Shown: piece by piece, positions 22,880 through 35,014 of the stretch
Numbering within the stretch: the stretch's first letter is position 1
Layout: each line of letters begins with the position of its first letter
NCBI GenBank assembly: GCA_950106755.1
Contig: CATNNA010000003.1
Location: 930,001 to 994,000 of the forward strand
Source: Climacium dendroides
Taxonomy: Eukaryota > Streptophyta > Bryopsida > Hypnales > Climaciaceae
Direction of reading: 5' to 3'
Length of the DNA stretch: 64,000 nt
Notes under the pieces: generated by a model
Seen by the model: only the letters and a program-made list of their open reading frames with translations
Told to the model about the DNA's origin: nothing
Databases searched by the model: none
Position numbers and translations under genes: made by a program

Positions 22880-25800
22880 TTTATTTTTGAATAGTGATTG
22901 TGCTTAGCGGCTGAAGGTAACGCGCAAAATGAGCGGAACAGGATGACAAACTTCTGAAATGATGGAAACAAAGAGACTCCACATACAGAAGGTAAGGCGC
23001 AGAATGAGCAAAAGAGGATGACGAACTTCTGAAATGACTGGAACAGAGATACTCCACAGGCATAAATCGCAGGGTCATGTGAGGGTGCTAAACTAGCCAT
23101 GAAAACGGCCATCTGAGTAGAAGAGGGCTCATGATCTGAAATTTCTTGAATGATCTACAATATTTTGCATGATCTTATCGTCATAAATACTTCAGATTCG
23201 GCAGTTTTCAGATCTCGACACGATTTGAAGGAGGCACGCAGAATTGAACCTCGCCATTACAGAAAGAAGAAGTGACTGCAAACGAAGAAATCGTATGTAA
23301 AAAATCTTTTAGTTCTTAGTAATTCCCACTTACTCTATTACCCAGAACAAAATAGTACTACGTTGTGTCATTGATTTTGTCACCAGTGTGTTCTTCATAA
23401 GCGTCAATGACAATCACAGTTCATGTATAATGTAGGTCACACAAAAAAATGTCAAACTAATGCTAAGCGTAGGTACTCTTGGTAGTAGCTATCATTTTGG
23501 CCACTACATCGTGCACATTCTATTTAATGTATTCAGATTTGTAATGAATACTTATGACAGTAGGAAGAAATTGACTATGTGGAAGGGAATACAAGTTCTC
23601 CTTCAATTTCGAACTAATTAAAAATGTTAGGCAACATTTTTGCTCATAATATACTCAAGGAATTGTTGTTGGAATTAGGATAAAAGAGTAAGTCTTATGT
23701 TATGTAGAAGTGAATATGAAATAGAGTTCGTACATCGCTCAAGAGAATCGAATTAACGGATGAATTTATTCCTTACAATTTTTGTGAATGTAGACTTTTC
23801 ATGAATGACTACGTAGAATTCATTAATTAATGTAGAATTTTGTAGAGCTTTGCTAGAATGATTCTACTTTTTCTTAGAATTGAATGAAGCCCTAGGGACG
23901 TAGGATTGCATTTTCACCAAAATCCCTCTACAACTACATGCTGTAGTAGGACTACATAAACAGATTGTAGAAATAGTTGTGGAGTCCAATAAAACTAGAA
24001 TCTTGTAGGATGCTTATTTCCAAAATTTTAGGAAAAAATGTAAAGTTTGCCAGCATATGCAATGTACGATATGAGCATTCACATGGTCAGAAGTAATGTT
24101 CAGTGCCTAATAAAATGGCAGTACTACTCTTAGGAAAGTCAAAAGTGTATGAACAAATGCCAAATACCATAGTGCATTTTGAAATTCATCTTTTACATTA
24201 ACTTTGTATATGCTTGAAATTTCTAAATTCTCTTGGAAACGTATAGGAAAAAAAAAAAAAAAAAATAGTGAAAAAAAAATCCCTTCTAAATATTGAATAT
24301 TAAAGAATATGTGCGTTGAAAACATAAAACCCGATGTCTATAGTGGTAACATTCCAATAACAAATATACACCCACCTTCGTTATTTTTAATCTTGGATAT
24401 TGAATGACATAGAGAACAAGAAAGTTTATTTGTAGTTATAAATTCAAATTCGTGCCTGTGGAATGAAATTCCTCCAAAAAAAAAAATAATAATGCAATTG
24501 GAGGAATCAAAGCTTACTATGTACTTCTACTTTCACATAATTAAATTCAAATTTTATTTTTTCCAAATAAATGATTTAATAAGAGTTCCTTGAATTGCTA
24601 GGCATCGAAGAAAATTACATGTACACTTGTATACATGAACCTTGTTTGCAAGTTCATATATGAAGAAGTTATGAAACTAGTACAATTATTATTGTATGAA
24701 TGTGGACATTATTTTAGCAATGTGGAAATTGAAAGGATCTTTTTAATTGATTCTAAAAATTATATTTGAAATCATCTAGGAAGTACCTCTACTAGAATGT
24801 TTTCACAGAAATAGCGAGAGTCATGAAGGAACATGATGTAGTGGCTTATTTGTAGTGCAAGAATATAGTAGAGGGTAACTTTTGTTTAACATTATCTTCA
24901 TGTAAACTAATTTCTCTAATTTAATCCATTGAATAATTTACGTTTGAATAAACAGTACCCCATATGAATTAGAAGTCACCCATTTCATTGAAAAGGAGAA
25001 TTTGATTTTCAAATGTAATATTCATGAATACAATTTTTGTACAACATGAATTGAAATGAAGTTGAGTACAATGCATTGATTTGGTAGATTTATTTGATTC
25101 ATGGAGGTGATTCTTAAAAAATATACACATGATAGTTGCAATTGTACAATGCTTGTTTTCTCAAAGTCTTCCCCACCTAAGATTTAACAGACTGCATCAT
25201 GATTGGATTGGATTTTGTACTTCAAAAGTGTTGAATTGAAGTTACATAATTAAATCACATCATTTCAGTGGCTACTTTTTTAAACGTTTTCATGAAAAGA
25301 GTGTAATTGTTTGCGTATAGTTACTTCATATAAGTGAACCTCCTATTTTTCTATTGGAAATGAGTTTCTAATCTTAGATTAGTAAGTCATAATTTATTCC
25401 TGACAATGTTAGTACATACTGAGTTCCTAATGAAAATTTATGAATTTTTTAATGAGAATGATAACCAGAACAAGGAAGACAGTTTTTAAAAAAAAATTGG
25501 AACTTCATGTTCCATCTTACTTTAGTTAGTCATACATGCCAAATATGAATAAATAGTGCTAATTACATGAGTAATTACTCATGCATATATCAATTTTTGG
25601 AATTAATGTTTTACATGAGCTTTTGTTAATTGAATGATTTCTCATATTTCTTTAATTAAAATAAAAAATGTAAGTTCTTAAAGTATTGAATGAATATATG
25701 TAATTTCTGTAATTCACAAAAATGCGAACTACATTTCAAAATAGTCTAGGCTTACCATTTTCAAATTATTTGTTTGAAGGCATTTTCACTTAGTAAAAAG

Positions 25801-26335
25801 AATATAATAACTGCAGCAATTCGACCTTCATTAAGACTTTTTGATTAGTTTGTGAAGTGCATCTTAATATTCAAAATAATTAAATTATATAAGTTTGATG
25901 GAATTCTTTTTTTTGTATCACCGAAGAGAACAAGACATGATGAACAATTAACAAAATTCATTACCCTAGACCTTGAAAATGCAGTTCATTGTTAAGGTAT
26001 ATTGCGTTCATTATAGCAATTTGTAATTTCAAGAGTTATCATTTGTGTACAAAGTGAATGCAAAAAACAATTGTATAAGACTGATTTCCAAACTTTGAAT
26101 TGATTGCATACTTTTGAAAGTTTTACATGATTTATCCAAAATCATTAGGAAAGTATATGTTTAAGGGAATGTAAATTAATTTGAATTTTTTACTAGACTT
26201 GAATTAGGAAGTGAAATTTAATTCAGAAAACTATTGAAATGGAAAAAAAAATTCATTGGAAAAACGAAAAAGAGGTACAGTGGTTAAAGAAAATGTCCTT
26301 GTATCCGAACATAGTGGTTTCTGAAGATAGCATTC
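22880..26335. other. No supported gene; AT-rich from about 23.3 kb
   Basis: A 22.9-23.1 kb segment holds two imperfect direct copies of a stretch of about 75 bp (TGACAAACTTCTGAAATGA / TGACGAACTTCTGAAATGA). From 23.3 kb onward the DNA is AT-rich with A runs (about 17 A near 24.25 kb) and no exon-like frames. It ends at the target-site duplication of the LINE insertion. Confidence 0.45.
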
Positions 26336-26351
26336 AAAAATTAATGTAAAG
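26336..26351. repeat. Target-site duplication of LINE, left copy
   Basis: AAAAATTAATGTAAAG, identical to the copy at 27245-27260; it marks the 3' side of the minus-strand LINE. Confidence 0.9.
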
Positions 26352-26376
26352 CTGTAAAACCCAAAGGAGGGTGAGC

Positions 26377-26395
26377 GGGGGGGTCGAGGCCCCCC
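26377..26395 (-). other. 3' UTR stem-loop of the LINE
   Basis: Seven G, then TCGAGG, then six C on the plus strand; on the minus (coding) strand this is a GC stem with a 6-7 nt loop, about 25 nt before the end of the element. In stringent-type LINEs a 3' hairpin is the recognition site of the reverse transcriptase, which would fit the missing poly(A). Confidence 0.5.
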
Positions 26396-26406
26396 TTCAA
26401 TCAAAA

Positions 26407-27225
26407 TCAGTGGATGGAAATAAACGGGTCCGGGGTGGAAAAATTCCACCTCCCGTCCCCTTTGACACAAAACGCCGGTGACCATTCGCGGTTAAATGCG
26501 TTCTCCATCTGCTCTAACGATTCCCTATCTTTGATAGAGTTATGAATGTGCCGCCAGACCGCGATTCCCGCGTGGAGAGTGGCGATCCAGGTCGACGTAA
26601 GAATGCGGTCCTTGTTCACTGGTTGATCCGCGTACCTTTTGGCACACCTATCAGTCCAGATGAACCAAATGAGAAAAGTCCTAAGGAGGTCCCAGGGCTG
26701 CCCTTTGTACACGTACCGGGAGATCTCTCCTAAGCATACTACACTAAAATGTCCAATGATGGCCTGTCCTACACTAGTAAAGGAGGCTGCCGGATTGCCT
26801 CTTGCAAAATTAACTACCCTATCCCACAACTCCCAGGTGCTTGAGCAATCCCAAAAGAGGTGGTCAATAGTCTCCATGGTGCAATTGCACATAGAGCAGC
26901 CTGTGAAGGCCTGCCTCACTCTCCAGCTGAGCCACTCGCCTGTCACCACACCCCTGTTCAGCACCTGCCAAACAAACGCTGCTTGTTTCCTAGGCCTAGC
27001 TTGGTGCCACAGAAGTTGCAGCACCTGTTTCACCTGCCCGTCTGTGAACCCCTTGCTCTTAAGGAGTCTGACCCCTGCGGGAGTCTTCCCTACCGATAAG
27101 AGTCTTTGTTTGTACCCCCTTTTTGATGTATACGAGAAGAAGGGCGCCTTTTTCAAATGCCCAATCTTCCTCCATTCCCAGTCTCCTGGATCCCATACCA
27201 GGTCTCTTACCAGGTGATCTCTCAA
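26407..27225 (-). CDS. LINE ORF2 C-terminal fragment with zf-RVT zinc finger
   Basis: A 272-codon open frame with no stop or frameshift. Around residues 95-165 it has AAFVWQVLNRGVVTGEWLSWR, then CSMCNCTMETIDHLFWDCSSTWELWDRV. This gives Cys-x2-Cys-x8-His-x4-Cys, the reverse-transcriptase zinc-binding domain (zf-RVT) found after the RT domain of plant LINEs. Downstream Trp-rich segments (FLIWFIWTDRCAKRY...STWIATLHAGIAVWR) also match that family. The endonuclease and reverse transcriptase proper are missing, so it cannot move on its own. The intact frame and perfect target duplication suggest a fairly recent insertion. Confidence 0.88.
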   Translation of the reverse strand: MRDHLVRDLVWDPGDWEWRKIGHLKKAPFFSYTSKRGYKQRLLSVGKTPAGVRLLKSKGFTDGQVKQVLQLLWHQARPRKQAAFVWQVLNRGVVTGEWLSWRVRQAFTGCSMCNCTMETIDHLFWDCSSTWELWDRVVNFARGNPAASFTSVGQAIIGHFSVVCLGEISRYVYKGQPWDLLRTFLIWFIWTDRCAKRYADQPVNKDRILTSTWIATLHAGIAVWRHIHNSIKDRESLEQMENAFNREWSPAFCVKGDGRWNFSTPDPFISIH

Positions 27226-27244
27226 CGCCCAGACCTTGTCCGGT

Positions 27245-27260
27245 AAAAATTAATGTAAAG
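27245..27260. repeat. Target-site duplication of LINE, right copy
   Basis: AAAAATTAATGTAAAG, identical to the copy at 26336-26351; it marks the truncated 5' side of the LINE. Confidence 0.9.
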
Positions 27261-29176
27261 AACAACATGTACTATAGAAAATGTAGAATTCTCACTATGA
27301 GGATTTCATTTTAAAATGGGGTGGATTTCATACAAAAAATGTATGAAAATAGGAAGTTTCACTTTAGTTAACCCTTGAATGCCTGATGCGCCATTCTGCG
27401 CCACTCCAATCACTGTCTACGGTTAGCAAAGGACCCTAAAAGTACTTTTTCCACGCACAAAAGTTTTTTTTATGATCTTTCATACTGAACGTATCGAATT
27501 TAGTTATTAGTGAAACCAATTTTTTTTTTCATGTAGTTAAGAAGTAATTAAAGAAAATGGATGGCAAAATATGCCATTTTATTGTTTTCAGCTCTTTGTA
27601 CTAAATCCGAAATTTCTCCACGAAAATGATGTTTTCTGAGTTTGAGCCCAACTAATGAAATGAAGCACTTGTATTGTAGTTTCTACTCCAATTGGAATTT
27701 TTAAGAAAATATTAATATTGAATATTTTATTACAATTTGAAATTAGGATGCATTTGCAATGTCCATTGTGTTCTAACTATAGGAAGACACGGAACTTGAA
27801 ATTACATCATCATGTTTGTCATTCTAATGTGCACATGTGGTGAAATTTTCAGATTTCTTGAACTAATTTTGTATTTGATGTGATTTTCCCTTTACTTTGT
27901 CTTCAGAAATTCTCATAAAAAGCAAATTCTCTTAAAAAATTCTAAATTTTTTGTGACGTAGACAAGACATGTAATTTCATCTCTGAAAAATAAATATAAA
28001 TTTTTCAATACATATATAGGTAAAAAATGACAACAAACTGAGTGATGAGCAAGGCAGCTTGAAATCAGTGGTTACATGCCAAGCATTTAGGGGTTAAAGA
28101 GTTGTATCCAAACAAAGTATGTATTCCGTACTCAACAACGTTTACTTTGTTAGGGTTCAGGTTTTCGGTAGCTATTGTTCAAAACCCTCAGAATAGTAGC
28201 CACATTTCATGTGGAGAAGAAAAGGGCCTTTATTTTGTAATTTTGAATTTTGGATACTTGTTTCTTTTATATTCTTTTCTTCACTTCTCTGTATCTTCAT
28301 GTCCTGATCGTCGCAGGCGCTACTGCCGATGCCTTTCTTCTTTTAATTTTTTTCCGTGAAAGCCCGTGCGGTGTCCCCATTGTTTTTCGAATAAACAAAA
28401 AGGTAAGCAAGCAACGCAGTGGAAAAAGACTACTGTAATTGGAAAGTAAGGTCGCAAATGAGCGGTCCAGTTTCGTTTCGGAAGATCCGGAGTTTCTACT
28501 TTGTAGAATGGAATTTGTCTTCGGACGGGGAGGAACTTCGTTTCCTGCGATCCGATGTTCGTAGACAGCGATTACTACAACATTGTCACAATGTTTTCCT
28601 CAAAGATGTGTAGATTTGCTTCGTGGTGCGAAAAACTAATTTTATTGAATGCATTTGGGGTTTAGGAAAGTACTGCGTTTACTGAACCCTAAAGTACTGA
28701 ACTCAGTAACACAGGCGGTTCAGCTTCGCGTGTGTATGGATTGATTGAACTAAGGCTTGTTGTTTAATGTGAGAAAAATGCTTGTCGGTCGAAACACTCT
28801 CACAATGAAATGTTCTGATGAAGGCATAGCATAAAGTCCTGCACGATTTTATGCGAGAGGTAGGGCAGAGGTCCGTGGAGATAACAAAATGTATTTTTGC
28901 ATGTTAGGACTTCGTTTCTCATGCTGTCCACTTCGAGAAGACTCCAATTACGGACTTCTGCTTTGTAATAGGTTTGAGGGTGCAATGTGTGAAATAGTTT
29001 CATGTCTCTAGTTGACCTTGAACTTGTAAGTCCTGCAACAAATTCATTCCAGTGCTGTGAATCGACATTAGTTCGTCTTTATTGGAAACATCCTTCTTTG
29101 TTTTTTTGAACTTCATTTCTTACTTTCCCTGACGTTGTTGAAATTCTGGGTTTTTTTTTCAGCGGATTCCGTGAAC
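27261..29176. other. AT-rich to 28.1 kb, then CACTA-like style; one small ORF
   Basis: No gene is supported up to 28.1 kb. At 28458-28613 a plus-strand ATG frame of about 51 codons (MSGPVSFRKIRSFYF...) has balanced codon use and ends TAG; a splice donor AAAAAG|GTAAGC lies just upstream near 28.40 kb. It may be a small 5' ORF or exon of the gene that follows. Confidence 0.35.
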
Positions 29177-31518
29177 ATGTCATCCATGGCTGCCGACAAT
29201 GACGCTGTGCAAGATAGAACCAGCGTCCTGACACAAAAAGGAAAAAACATTCTTCAGAAGGCAGAGTTCAGGTCTGTGTCTTTAGTGTTCTCTTAGCATA
29301 GCAATCCTATAGTTTTTCCCGATAGATTCGTTTACACGAAATGAATGTGTTCAAGTTTTGTGGGAAACAACTGCAGTGGAAAAAGAGAAGACTTATAGGT
29401 GGTTTTCCCCCAGGTCCAATGATTTCTGGGAGGGGTACAAGTTGTATTGTTTTGGACGTTATTCCCAATGTTTGAAGTCGAGAAGTCGGTTTCTAGAAAG
29501 CAAAATGGGTGAGCCCGGACGATGACGAGTGCATTATCCAATTCAATTAGCATGTATACTGTTGCGGAAGCAAGGTTGCGAGGAAGTAGTGAACCCGTTG
29601 CACATGTTTTTGTTGTCGTCACTCTTTTGAAAATACGGCTTTCTGCAGTACAAAGTTGGTAGTGCCTTTGTAGTGCTCATGCAATTGTTGAAGAATAGGT
29701 GAACATCATTACTAGCAGTTGTCACTGTTGTCATATGGCAGGTCGAGTAGTATGTGAGATGCAAAACAAAGGAAATGTTTCGTGGGGGGCTCTGTCTGAT
29801 GAAAGCGTGCGAGACCCGTGGGCCATGATGGAGGAGTACGCATTGTCTTACTGTGGCGAGAATTAGAAGAACCTCAGGTGAGTTACAATTTTTTGTTTAC
29901 TTACCAAATTATCCATTGTTATTTGAAGAAATGTGTGCTATGGATGTCTTATTTCTTCACATGTATTGTATGCAATTCATTGAATTTGGGGACACAAAAG
30001 TGTGATGTATTATACGCTCTGTGTTTTCATTTTTATAAGTGGGTACACATCTCATTCAGTCGTCAGAAATAAAATAATACCCGCATGACATACTACGTCT
30101 GAGAAGTTGTGGTAGTTTAACGTAATGTAGTTCCACGAGTGGTTCGTGGTGACTTTCCCATTTTCGTTCCATACATGGTTGTCTTTGTCTTCGACGCAAA
30201 CCGAGGCTTCAAGTCATATGAACATTGTACATCTTCCCGAAGGTAAGGTCTTCAGAGACCAATGACGGTGGTAATATCTTTCCATAGTTCATTTACATCA
30301 CTAGAAGTGACTGTGTTCATATATCACTATGTATGGAGTGCGGTATATGGAAAAGACAGTAGCATGTAACCCTTGTTTTTCCTGTCTTTTGTACTGAAGT
30401 CCCATGTGATGTCAAGTCTCTTATGGAAGAATTCGATGATGTGAAGAAGCTATCGAAATCGGAGAAAGGATGTTTGATGCTGTAGCTGGTTGAGGTTAGT
30501 CGGTATTTTCTATCTCTGGAATGCTTTAAACTAAAAAGCCCAAGAATCATGCATTGCTCCCAGTTTTCAGTTACGAGAGAATGAATGTTGTATTACACTT
30601 CCTTCAGTTAATATTGCTTAGAAAACGAATACTATCATGTTTGCAAATATGGCATTTCCTTGCATCCTTGGTCGTTTTTTCATAGCATTTGTTCGTCTTT
30701 GTCATTCATAGAGTAGACACGGTCAACAAATGAAGGAAGTAGGGATAACCACAAGCAGTGGCATGTGGTTCTGAATTCCGTGCATCTCCTTTCTTTCAGG
30801 ATGAGGGTAATGGACTAGAAGAACTGCACAGGCAGTCATAGAGAATTGTGATTGAGGGTACGACTGTCTTTGAAGATATCCGGGTAGGCTGAACAGTATG
30901 AGGTCGATCTTGGACGACCTAATGAAATCGTCTACGAAATTGCAGAATGATGAACGTAAACGGAAGAGGAAGTACACTAGTGCGTCAGGAGCTGCTAGTA
31001 GGTAACTCGTGAATAGGAAATGCTGTCGTTGTTGGCGATGGAAAGTGCTGTATGGCATGAACTATGACCAAAGTGATCCTGAACTACGTGTGAAAAATAG
31101 TTGAAAAGGATGTTAGGAGCTGCTATATTTGGTGGAAGTGAGGCATTCATTGGAAAGAGAGCTTCAATATTTGAAGACCGAGTTCCTTCAATGGCTTAAT
31201 CAACTTTGTCCTAGACCATTGTGCAGACTGGAAATCATAGTAGTTGCTAATGTAAATATGCTTTGTACGTAATTTTTTTTTAGCCGAAATATAGGTATGA
31301 TTTGAATGTAAGTTTACGACTTCGATGCAAAACTTAGAATTGCAATGACTTCAGAAACTCTGAACATCTAGATTTTTTAGAAATGTATTGAGTCACTAAA
31401 GACTCGCCCAGGTGAATAACACGTGTCACTTGAAGTTGGAGTCAAAATTAAAGTTTTCATTCTTCAATAGCGTACACGGTGAAGGAAGGAAAAAATTGCG
31501 AGACTCAAATCTGAAATG
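29177..31518 (+). pseudogene. Multi-exon gene of unknown function, probable element gene
   Basis: Three exons fit by splice sites and phase: 29177-29271 (ATG start, TTCAG|GTCTGT), 29414-29508 (CCCCCAG acceptor, ATGG|GTGAGC) and 29742-29877 (TGGCAG acceptor, CTCAG|GTGAGT). They read through as one protein of aromatic, charged sequence (SNDFWEGYKLYCFGRYSQ...). A single TAG lies at 29864-29866. Further exon-like pieces follow on the same strand: about 30390-30494 (acidic; TAG at 30483-30485), 30901-31001 (with a KRKRK nuclear signal), 31132-31230 (Leu-rich, helical) and a coiled-coil end at 31518 before GTACGT. Phases of these later pieces were not resolved. I do not recognise the family. A DNA-binding element protein or a captured host gene would both fit. 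Confidence 0.45.
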
Positions 31519-33082
31519 GTACGTATTACCTTTTAGTAGTGAATGAGTTCTTTCTTTGGGCCTACTGTTTGTGGCTTAAGTACATGATCGTGTGTAAATT
31601 GAATGCATGTGTCCACTATTCTGTCTCACCGTATTATTCAATCACATGGAGTACTATAGTTGTTAGGAACTAATTTAATTGTTTATATTCTTAGAATTTT
31701 TTTTGCATGTCCGACATGCAAGTCTTAGACCAAAGATTTATTTAGGGAGAAGTTGGCTTGTACTAGCATGTTCCATGGTTGATTTTTTAAGTAAACAAAC
31801 ATGTAATGCATGATGTGAACGAAAACAGTGTTGTAGATGTATTTGGACATTGTGAACAAATTGACTATTGTAGGCAGGATGTAAGAAGTGACAATGTAAT
31901 AGTCGTCAGATCCTATGAGCGACAACCTTGCATTAATGCATCGGAGCGCTGACGGAGGTCTGAAGACGTCGTTGCCTAAGCTGGGTTGATTGACAAACGG
32001 ATTTCATGTGATTACCTTTTTTGAATTCGGAGATTTCCTTGATCAATGGGATTCCCCTTGATTTCATGAAATGAAGATTAATTTTGGCATTCCTATTATA
32101 GTTTTTAAGCCGCAATTGTATATTTGTTTCCTCTGTGCATTTAAGAAGGCGTGGCTAGACTAAAAAATAGAGGACTTTGTTTTTGAAAATAGCGAGTTGC
32201 ACTTCATATGATGTACTGAAGTAAAAAGTGCGGAAACTTTTGCGGCTAGAATTTGGAAGTTGCTATTTCCTTTTATTGCGAAGGCGGCTCTGAGTGTTTG
32301 TGGACTTCTATATCCAGGGGTATTCCGTAGTTTCCTGTCGTGGAAATTCTTGAGTATCAACCTTGCTGGAACACAGCACTCCAGAAGTTTGAGACCGATT
32401 TGGGCAGGGACGAAAACGTAAGAGCGGTACATACTGTTGGAGTAACGACGTGAACTGGAGGCATATACTTTCCAGAAACTAGCTGTTGTAGACCAAAATG
32501 AGAGGATGAGGTTGGTTATATAGAATTTAGAAGTAAAGAGTTGACATTGGTAAAAAATTTTGATTTACAAAATGGTAAACTAATTATATTACCAATATTA
32601 ACTCTACCTCACTATTAGATTAGTAGTAGATAGATAATTTGGTTAAGAAAGATATTGTAAGTTTCCTGTTTTCCTAAAGATCCGGAACCGGATCCGCATC
32701 CAAGGAACCAAACAGGGATTGGAAAAATATACCAGGGCCGGAAGCAAATGCATCCGCACGCTACCGGAAGATTATTGGGACGGGAAGAGGAAATCCCGGA
32801 TCTAACGGTAATCCCATACATCACGGAGGACCGTTTAACGGCTAGATTCCTCCGCGATGATTGCGGAAATGGCTACTTTCCCAACGACTGTGACTGCTAG
32901 GAAAGGATACGCGGGGGTTTGGTTCCTCAAACCTCATTGTGTCTTTGTGGTTTGGGAGCGCTCTCAGAGCAAGGTCTGTCTTTAGAGGTGTGAGAGGATT
33001 GGGTGATCTTACTTTCTGGATCCTGTCGTGGAGAGGAAGAGGATTGACCGGGAGCTGTGGCAAGAAAAGACAGGAGGTTTGA
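31519..33082. other. No gene; left flank of copy B from about 32.64 kb
   Basis: The first kilobase has no exon-like frame. Around 32.45 kb the style changes, and from about 32.68 kb CCGGAA/CCGGAT motifs appear (GATCCGGAACCGGATCCGC and others), like the flanks of copy A. The left limit of copy B probably lies near 32.45-32.65 kb. Confidence 0.4.
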
Positions 33083-35014
33083 GTGGTGAGTGTTTTGGAG
33101 AGTTCTGCAACTATAGTGAAGGCGGAAGCAAGCGGGTCATCTCCTTTTAAGATCAAGAGCATCTGTCCAGTGATTCCGAAGGATGACGGAGAGAGGAAGC
33201 AGCTGGAGGAGGATCTGGGCCAACTCGGGTGTGCGGGATTCCTCTGCCGACCATGGAGCTTGAAGAGCGAGGAAATGATCCGGGAGTTGATGAATGAGCA
33301 ATCGATCGAATGGATCAAGACCGTCTGAGCTCTGCTGGAAAAGTGGACTGAGGACATCTGGAAGAGGGTGTACAACTTTCCTCGACCTAGAGAAGAGATG
33401 GCTTCGCGGGTACACAAGTTCGCGGAAGGTAAATTCTCTAATCCTCCTCACCCTAAGGATGGCTACGTAGTAACAGATTGCAAGGTGGCAAGAGAGAGGA
33501 GGATGTTAGAATTTGTAGTACCGATCCTGTATCCGGAACGGCCAAACCGGGTCACGGTAACTTGGGCCAATACGATCTTCAGAGCGTTGAGTGGGGAAAG
33601 GAAAGTGTTTTGGGGAGGAATAGTGAAAGATCTGGTAGGGAAGATGGTGAACGCCCTAGGAAACGCAAAGGCCACCCCCATTGGGCCATTCCTCTTTCAC
33701 TTGTATGACTCCTTAGGTACTCTAAAAACTTCAGAGAAGACCATGTACAAGGCCGCAGCCACCCTAGTGAAACTTAATCTTACTCCACCCCGAGAGGAAG
33801 AGGAAGAAGAGAGAAAGGAGGGACCAGATGAGGGATCTGAGAAGGAATCCTCCGAGAGAAGGAAGGAGCCTTCCGAAAGGAGAATGGAGGCTGAGAGGGT
33901 TTCAGTCTCTTCTAAGAAGGGATCTAGAGGAAAGGCGAAAGCCTCGCCGGAACCGGAAGTTCTGGGAGAGGATACTTTGGGGAGGATCATTTCGGACTTA
34001 GGGAGAGTCCGGGAGGAGTTTGACACGGAGAGAGGAGCAGTGAGGAATGTATGTGGACTGCTTGGAGGGATCAACGTGTCAGAGCTCGCGGAGAAAGTAG
34101 AAGGGTTGCTCCGGGATAGTGAAAATCGGAAGTGGGAGACCCGCATCAAGGAGTTGACTGAGAGGAATGCGGATCTCCAGCGGTAAATTGAGAAGGGTGA
34201 GGAAAAGAAGAGAGAGGTGGAACGGCTTACCTCAGAGTTTAAGGGGGCCATTAGGAGAGTTGGGGCCTTTGTTTCCAACACTGCGGATGTTGTAAACAAA
34301 GCTAAACTCTATGATGAAGGAATCCATGAGGCAAGACCAGAAGCTGTAGGTAAGGCTGTCTTAGTTTTGGCAGAGTATTCCGAAGAGATGGAGAAGTTCA
34401 TGTTTGAAGTCCGAGATGTTCTTCACCAAGCAGAACAATTTCCGGAATCCGGAATAAAGAGGAAGGATGAAGAGATGGAGCCAACCAAGAAGGATGCGCC
34501 CACAAAGACTCCAACAAAGACGCTAGCCAAGCGGGAAAGGCAGGAGGAGGAGTTGACACCAACCTCTAAGAGTATGGAGGGGAGGAAAGAAGGATTAGTG
34601 CACGGATCCGGATCAAAGACTCAAATTCAGAAGTCGAAATCCGACTTAGGCACACCACAGAGTAAAGGCTCTCAACCCTCAACCGCCAAGAAGACTGTGA
34701 AGAAGGTTACTTCCGTCAGAGGAAGAGAAATGCCTCTAAGGAGTCAACAATCCGCAGAGGACAAATCTCCAAGCCAATCCGAGCAGGAGCAAAGTTTGTC
34801 GAGATCCGGAGAAGAGGATTCGGAAGAGGACACCGGATCAGAAGAGGAATCAGATCCCGAGCAAATCTCACCAGTAGAGTTCAAAGGGAAAACTTCAACA
34901 CCGTCTAAGGGGAAGCCGCCCTTGAGTGGAAAACCGTCAGCCAGTAGGAAACAGCCAGCTAGGAAGGGGACAACAAAGTTAGAGGAACCTTTTCCAAAGA
35001 AGGCTAGGAAATAG
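33083..35014 (+). pseudogene. Copy B: diverged, broken paralogue of the copy A protein
   Basis: One continuous frame of 644 codons with two internal stops, TGA at 33326-33328 and TAA at 34184-34186. It aligns with copy A over most of its length: LGQLGCAGFLCRPW with LSLMGCQGLALKPW, WTEDIWKRVYNF with WTEALWRDVYGF, DGYVVTDC with DGYAVEDC, VTVTWANTIFRALS with VTITLANTIFGALS. The TGA falls exactly where copy A has Arg, so it was probably CGA; the TAA fits a lost CAA. The Val-Asp-Trp of copy A is Val-Phe-Trp here. The middle is Glu-rich and the C-terminal 200 residues are Lys/Ser/Pro/Glu-rich and disordered, ending KKARK. No start ATG is seen; the frame opens after a TGA at 33080, so the N-terminus is decayed or lies in another exon. 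Confidence 0.75.

Larger units (their letters stand above)
26352..27244 (-). mobile_element. 5'-truncated LINE (L1-type non-LTR retrotransposon) insertion, 893 bp
   Basis: The insert is flanked by identical 16-bp copies of AAAAATTAATGTAAAG at 26336-26351 and 27245-27260. Removing the insert and one copy gives continuous AT-rich DNA, so both ends are exact. It runs on the minus strand and keeps only the C-terminal part of ORF2 plus a 3' UTR of about 55 bp, the usual result of incomplete reverse transcription. No poly(A) tail precedes the target duplication; the element ends ...GGGTTTTACAG. A G7/C6 stem-loop (26377-26395) lies in the 3' UTR. Confidence 0.9.
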
